Source of the DNA: Clostridiaceae bacterium
GTDB taxonomy: Bacteria; Bacillota; Clostridia; Saccharofermentanales; DTU023
Assembly (NCBI GenBank): GCA_012838795.1
Contig: DUOO01000063.1
Location: forward strand, 1 to 64,000
Direction: 5' to 3'
Length of the DNA: 64,000 nt
Both the position numbers and the translations under genes were made by a program. The notes beneath the pieces are model-generated. The model was given only the letters and a program-made list of their open reading frames with translations, did no database searches and was not told the DNA's origin. Positions 61,099 to 64,000 of the stretch are shown here, one piece after another; position 1 is the stretch's first letter, and every line of letters starts with the position of its first letter.

Positions 61099-62130
61099 AT
61101 GGTTACAATCAAAGACATTGCAAAAAGAGCAGGGGTATCATATGCAACTGTTTCACGGGCTTTAAATAATAAAGCAGATGTTAACGAGAATACACGTAAA
61201 ATGATTGTAAAATTAGCTGAGAAAATGGGTTATCGGCCGAATGTGATAGCTCAGAGTTTGGTAACCAAAAGAACTAAACATATCGCCTTGATTGTTCCTG
61301 ATGTTTCAAATCCGTTCTTTGCCGAATTGTCGCGTTCAATCAGTGAGGCTTCGAATAAAGCAGGTTATATCGTGACTGCCTGCAATACAGGTTGGGACAG
61401 TAAACGTGAAAATTTTATGTTGGAACATATGCAAAGTCAGCAGGTTGCGGGAATTATTATAAAACCGACAGCATTTTATAAACCGGAAACGTTCGATTCA
61501 ATTAATATTCCCTTGGTAGTATTTTGGCATCCTTACAAGAATGAAACTGATTTTATCGAAATTGATCATTCTGCCGGTGGAAAAATGGCAACTGAGCATC
61601 TGATCGAATGTGGTTATAAAAATATTGCCTATATCGGAGGTGATGCCTTGTCTCCGGCAAATCAATTAAGATCTTTGGCATATCAACAAGCTTTACAAGA
61701 AAATAATTTTCAGGTTAAGCATGATTTGATCATTTATGGAGGTTTTGATCTGCAAAGCGGTTATGATCGAATTAAAAAGCTTCTTGAACAAGGTTCAGTC
61801 CGACCGGATGCAGTTTTTTGCGGAAACGATTACATTGCATTAGGTGTATTGCAATATTTATACGAAAAGAAAATTCGAGTTCCGGAAGATTTCGGTGTAA
61901 TAGGATATGATGATATATATTTTTCCGGCTTGCCGATGATTAACTTGACTACGATAGCTCAACCGCGCGATGAAATGGGTTCTTCTGCTGTCAAATTGAT
62001 TTTGGATCAAATTGATTTTATGAAAAACAATGCGGATAAAGACAATATTAAGAATAATTATCGTAAACCTGCCCGAATTTTATTAAAACCGGCTTTGAAA
62101 GTAAGAGGTACCACACGCAAACCGGCATAA
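61099..62130 (+). CDS. LacI-family transcriptional regulator
   Basis: TIKDIAKRAGVSYATVSRALNNKADVNENTR; periplasmic-binding-like C-terminus. Confidence 0.94.
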   Translation: MVTIKDIAKRAGVSYATVSRALNNKADVNENTRKMIVKLAEKMGYRPNVIAQSLVTKRTKHIALIVPDVSNPFFAELSRSISEASNKAGYIVTACNTGWDSKRENFMLEHMQSQQVAGIIIKPTAFYKPETFDSINIPLVVFWHPYKNETDFIEIDHSAGGKMATEHLIECGYKNIAYIGGDALSPANQLRSLAYQQALQENNFQVKHDLIIYGGFDLQSGYDRIKKLLEQGSVRPDAVFCGNDYIALGVLQYLYEKKIRVPEDFGVIGYDDIYFSGLPMINLTTIAQPRDEMGSSAVKLILDQIDFMKNNADKDNIKNNYRKPARILLKPALKVRGTTRKPA

Positions 62131-62217
62131 ACGATTATATTCTTTCAAATAAAACTTTCTGTCAATCAAAAATTGTTTAGTTTATTGTTATTCTAAAATC
62201 ATATATAAGGAAATTTT

Positions 62218-62898
62218 ATGGAAAAACATTCTGCAAATCCAAATAATGAATATAATAAAATAACAGACAGCAATATAATAAGAAACATCATACAGGATTA
62301 CCGGTTAAAGCCTTTAGGTAATCAAAGACGAGCGGCAATTATATTATTACTGATTGAAATTGCTGACGAACTGCATTTGATTTTTCAAGTCAGAGGTAAT
62401 ACGATCAGGCAACCGGGCGAATCTTCTTTTCCGGGTGGGGGAATAGAAGAAGGGGAAACACCGCTGCGAGCAGCTTTACGTGAAACACAAGAAGAAATGG
62501 GCATTCCGTCCAATGAAATTGAAATTTGGGGTGAAATAGATACTTCCATAAGTGATCAGCATATAGTACATTGTTTTGTCGGTTTTTTACCAAATTTTAA
62601 TTTAAGCGATTTACAACCTGATCCCTATGAAGTCGATCATTTTTATACTGTAGAACTGAATTACTTTCTGGAACATGAACCGACTTTTTATAAATTGGAA
62701 ACAAAACCTTTACCGGATTCAGATTTTCCTTTTGAAAAAATAAAAGGCGGGATCAATTATCCGTTTTATAATCTGAATAAATGGTTGCCGTTTTACACTT
62801 TACCGGAACACTTAAATGACGTAGTACTCTGGGGTTACACCGCAAGATGTGTTTATCGTTTTACCGAAATTATCAAGAACGCCTCAAAATCCATGTAA
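62218..62898 (+). CDS. NUDIX hydrolase (CoA pyrophosphatase-like)
   Basis: Nudix box GGGIEEGETPLRAALRETQEEMGI. Confidence 0.9.
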   Translation: MEKHSANPNNEYNKITDSNIIRNIIQDYRLKPLGNQRRAAIILLLIEIADELHLIFQVRGNTIRQPGESSFPGGGIEEGETPLRAALRETQEEMGIPSNEIEIWGEIDTSISDQHIVHCFVGFLPNFNLSDLQPDPYEVDHFYTVELNYFLEHEPTFYKLETKPLPDSDFPFEKIKGGINYPFYNLNKWLPFYTLPEHLNDVVLWGYTARCVYRFTEIIKNASKSM

Positions 62899-62918
62899 AT
62901 TATTAAATGAAATATATA

Positions 62919-62956
62919 ATGACAAATTTTGACATTGTCAAAATTTGTCATTTTTC
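62919..62956 (+). terminator. Intrinsic terminator, 15-bp perfect stem
   Basis: ATGACAAATTTTGAC-att-GTCAAAATTTGTCAT then TTTTC. Confidence 0.85.
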
Positions 62957-63163
62957 TATAACTACACTTTATTCTATTTGTTATTAGTATAATTTTAATA
63001 ACCGGGCTATTTTCAGCAGTATTTTATAGAAACAAGTGTTTTAAATTGTTAAGTTTTTGCATTGTCTAAATTATCTGAGCAGCATAGCAATTATATTGAT
63101 TGCACAGCTAGAGTCGTAATTAAATCGGAAAATATCTATAAGCAATATTACAGGAGGATATCA

Positions 63164-64000
63164 ATGAAAAAATTGAGAATGGTATCTTTTATTTTACTTT
63201 TTGCTTTTCTTTTTCAAATAATCGGTTGTTCTAAAAAAAATAATTTGAATATACCAACTGATTCTACAAAGATTGAAAAAACCGAAAAGATGCAAACTGA
63301 TGGTTTTACAGCTGATGACAGTAGGGTCAAGCAACCAACTGAGCAAAAAGTCAAAACTGAACAGGTAACCCTCTCAGCAGACCAAACATCTGCCGAAATA
63401 TGTGACATCAAAGTTGATGTCGGAGATTTTGTTTTAGATGGAGAAGAAGAATTAGTTGTTACTGTACTCGAACAAGAGGTTTTAGAAGAAGAAGATAAAC
63501 AAATTGATGTATATGAAATTTCCATAGGGGATAAAAGTGAACTTAATGATTTCATAACGATTAGAATGCCGTATAGAACAGATTTTTGTGATGCCGGCGA
63601 AGATCCTGCAGAATGTGTTCAAGGACAGTACAAAAATGAAGAAACCGGACTATGGGAAATAATTCCTTATTCAGTAGATAAAGAAAATCAAGAAGTAGTA
63701 ATAATGACAGACCATCTTTCAAAATTCGGGGTATGCTACGTAAGAAATGCCGGTGCCAGAAATGCATATGTTTCTATGGATATCGGATCACCCGATTTTG
63801 AAGACAGTGAACTGGCGGGAATAGTTGAAGAATATTTAGAAAGTACCAACAAAAGTTTATTGATGCAAGAGACCGGTGCAACTGTATTAGATAATTTATT
63901 CAGTGCAAATGAAGCTTATGATAAATATGCTAGAGGATATGCAGATAATTTAGCAAAATTGTTTACAATAGGCGAAAAAGATTTTGGCGGTTTGTTTCAT
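63164..64000 (+). CDS. Putative lipoprotein, 3' truncated by window edge (not in ORF track)
   Basis: SD AGGAGG then MKKLRMVSFILLFAFLFQIIGCSKKN...; open for 279 codons to window end. Confidence 0.85.
   Translation, partial: MKKLRMVSFILLFAFLFQIIGCSKKNNLNIPTDSTKIEKTEKMQTDGFTADDSRVKQPTEQKVKTEQVTLSADQTSAEICDIKVDVGDFVLDGEEELVVTVLEQEVLEEEDKQIDVYEISIGDKSELNDFITIRMPYRTDFCDAGEDPAECVQGQYKNEETGLWEIIPYSVDKENQEVVIMTDHLSKFGVCYVRNAGARNAYVSMDIGSPDFEDSELAGIVEEYLESTNKSLLMQETGATVLDNLFSANEAYDKYARGYADNLAKLFTIGEKDFGGLFH

Noticed and set aside
1-64000. CRISPR arrays, tRNA/rRNA genes, prophage or transposase
   Set aside because: No regularly spaced repeats, recognisable tRNA/rRNA sequence or transposase was seen; the XerC-like recombinase at 58925-59911 sits among core genes without mobile-element context.

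Overview
Low-GC Firmicutes (Clostridia-like) chromosomal window. About 0-8 kb is an accessory zone: a Cna_B-repeat surface protein, an LPXTG protein, an XRE-CPBP fusion, a probable structured RNA and several decayed gene remnants. From about 8.5 kb onward it is compact, mostly core DNA: icd, an ACT/PFL (DUF711) pair, two mirror-image convergent Na+-pumping decarboxylase operons around a Pro/Gln-rich membrane protein, lgt, a thiol-redox/ferredoxin module that includes an unlisted 52-aa CXXC protein, scpAB-cmk-plsC-rpsA, rpsB-tsf-pyrH-frr-uppS-cdsA-dxr-rseP-ispG-polC, priA-def-fmt-rsmB-rlmN-prpC-prkC-rsgA-rpe-thiN, folP, xerC, asd, a LacI regulator and a NUDIX hydrolase. The most striking observation is a full-length PolC whose embedded DEDDh proofreading domain appears to have lost all its catalytic motifs while the PHP and polymerase regions look intact. 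Other leads are a 5' structured RNA before a PH-domain gene, a DEEQ variant and missing canonical start codon in PriA, an M20 dipeptidase with an extra Cys/His-rich N-terminal domain, and the mirrored decarboxylase operons. All calls come from reading the sequence and ORF translations; no database search was run.
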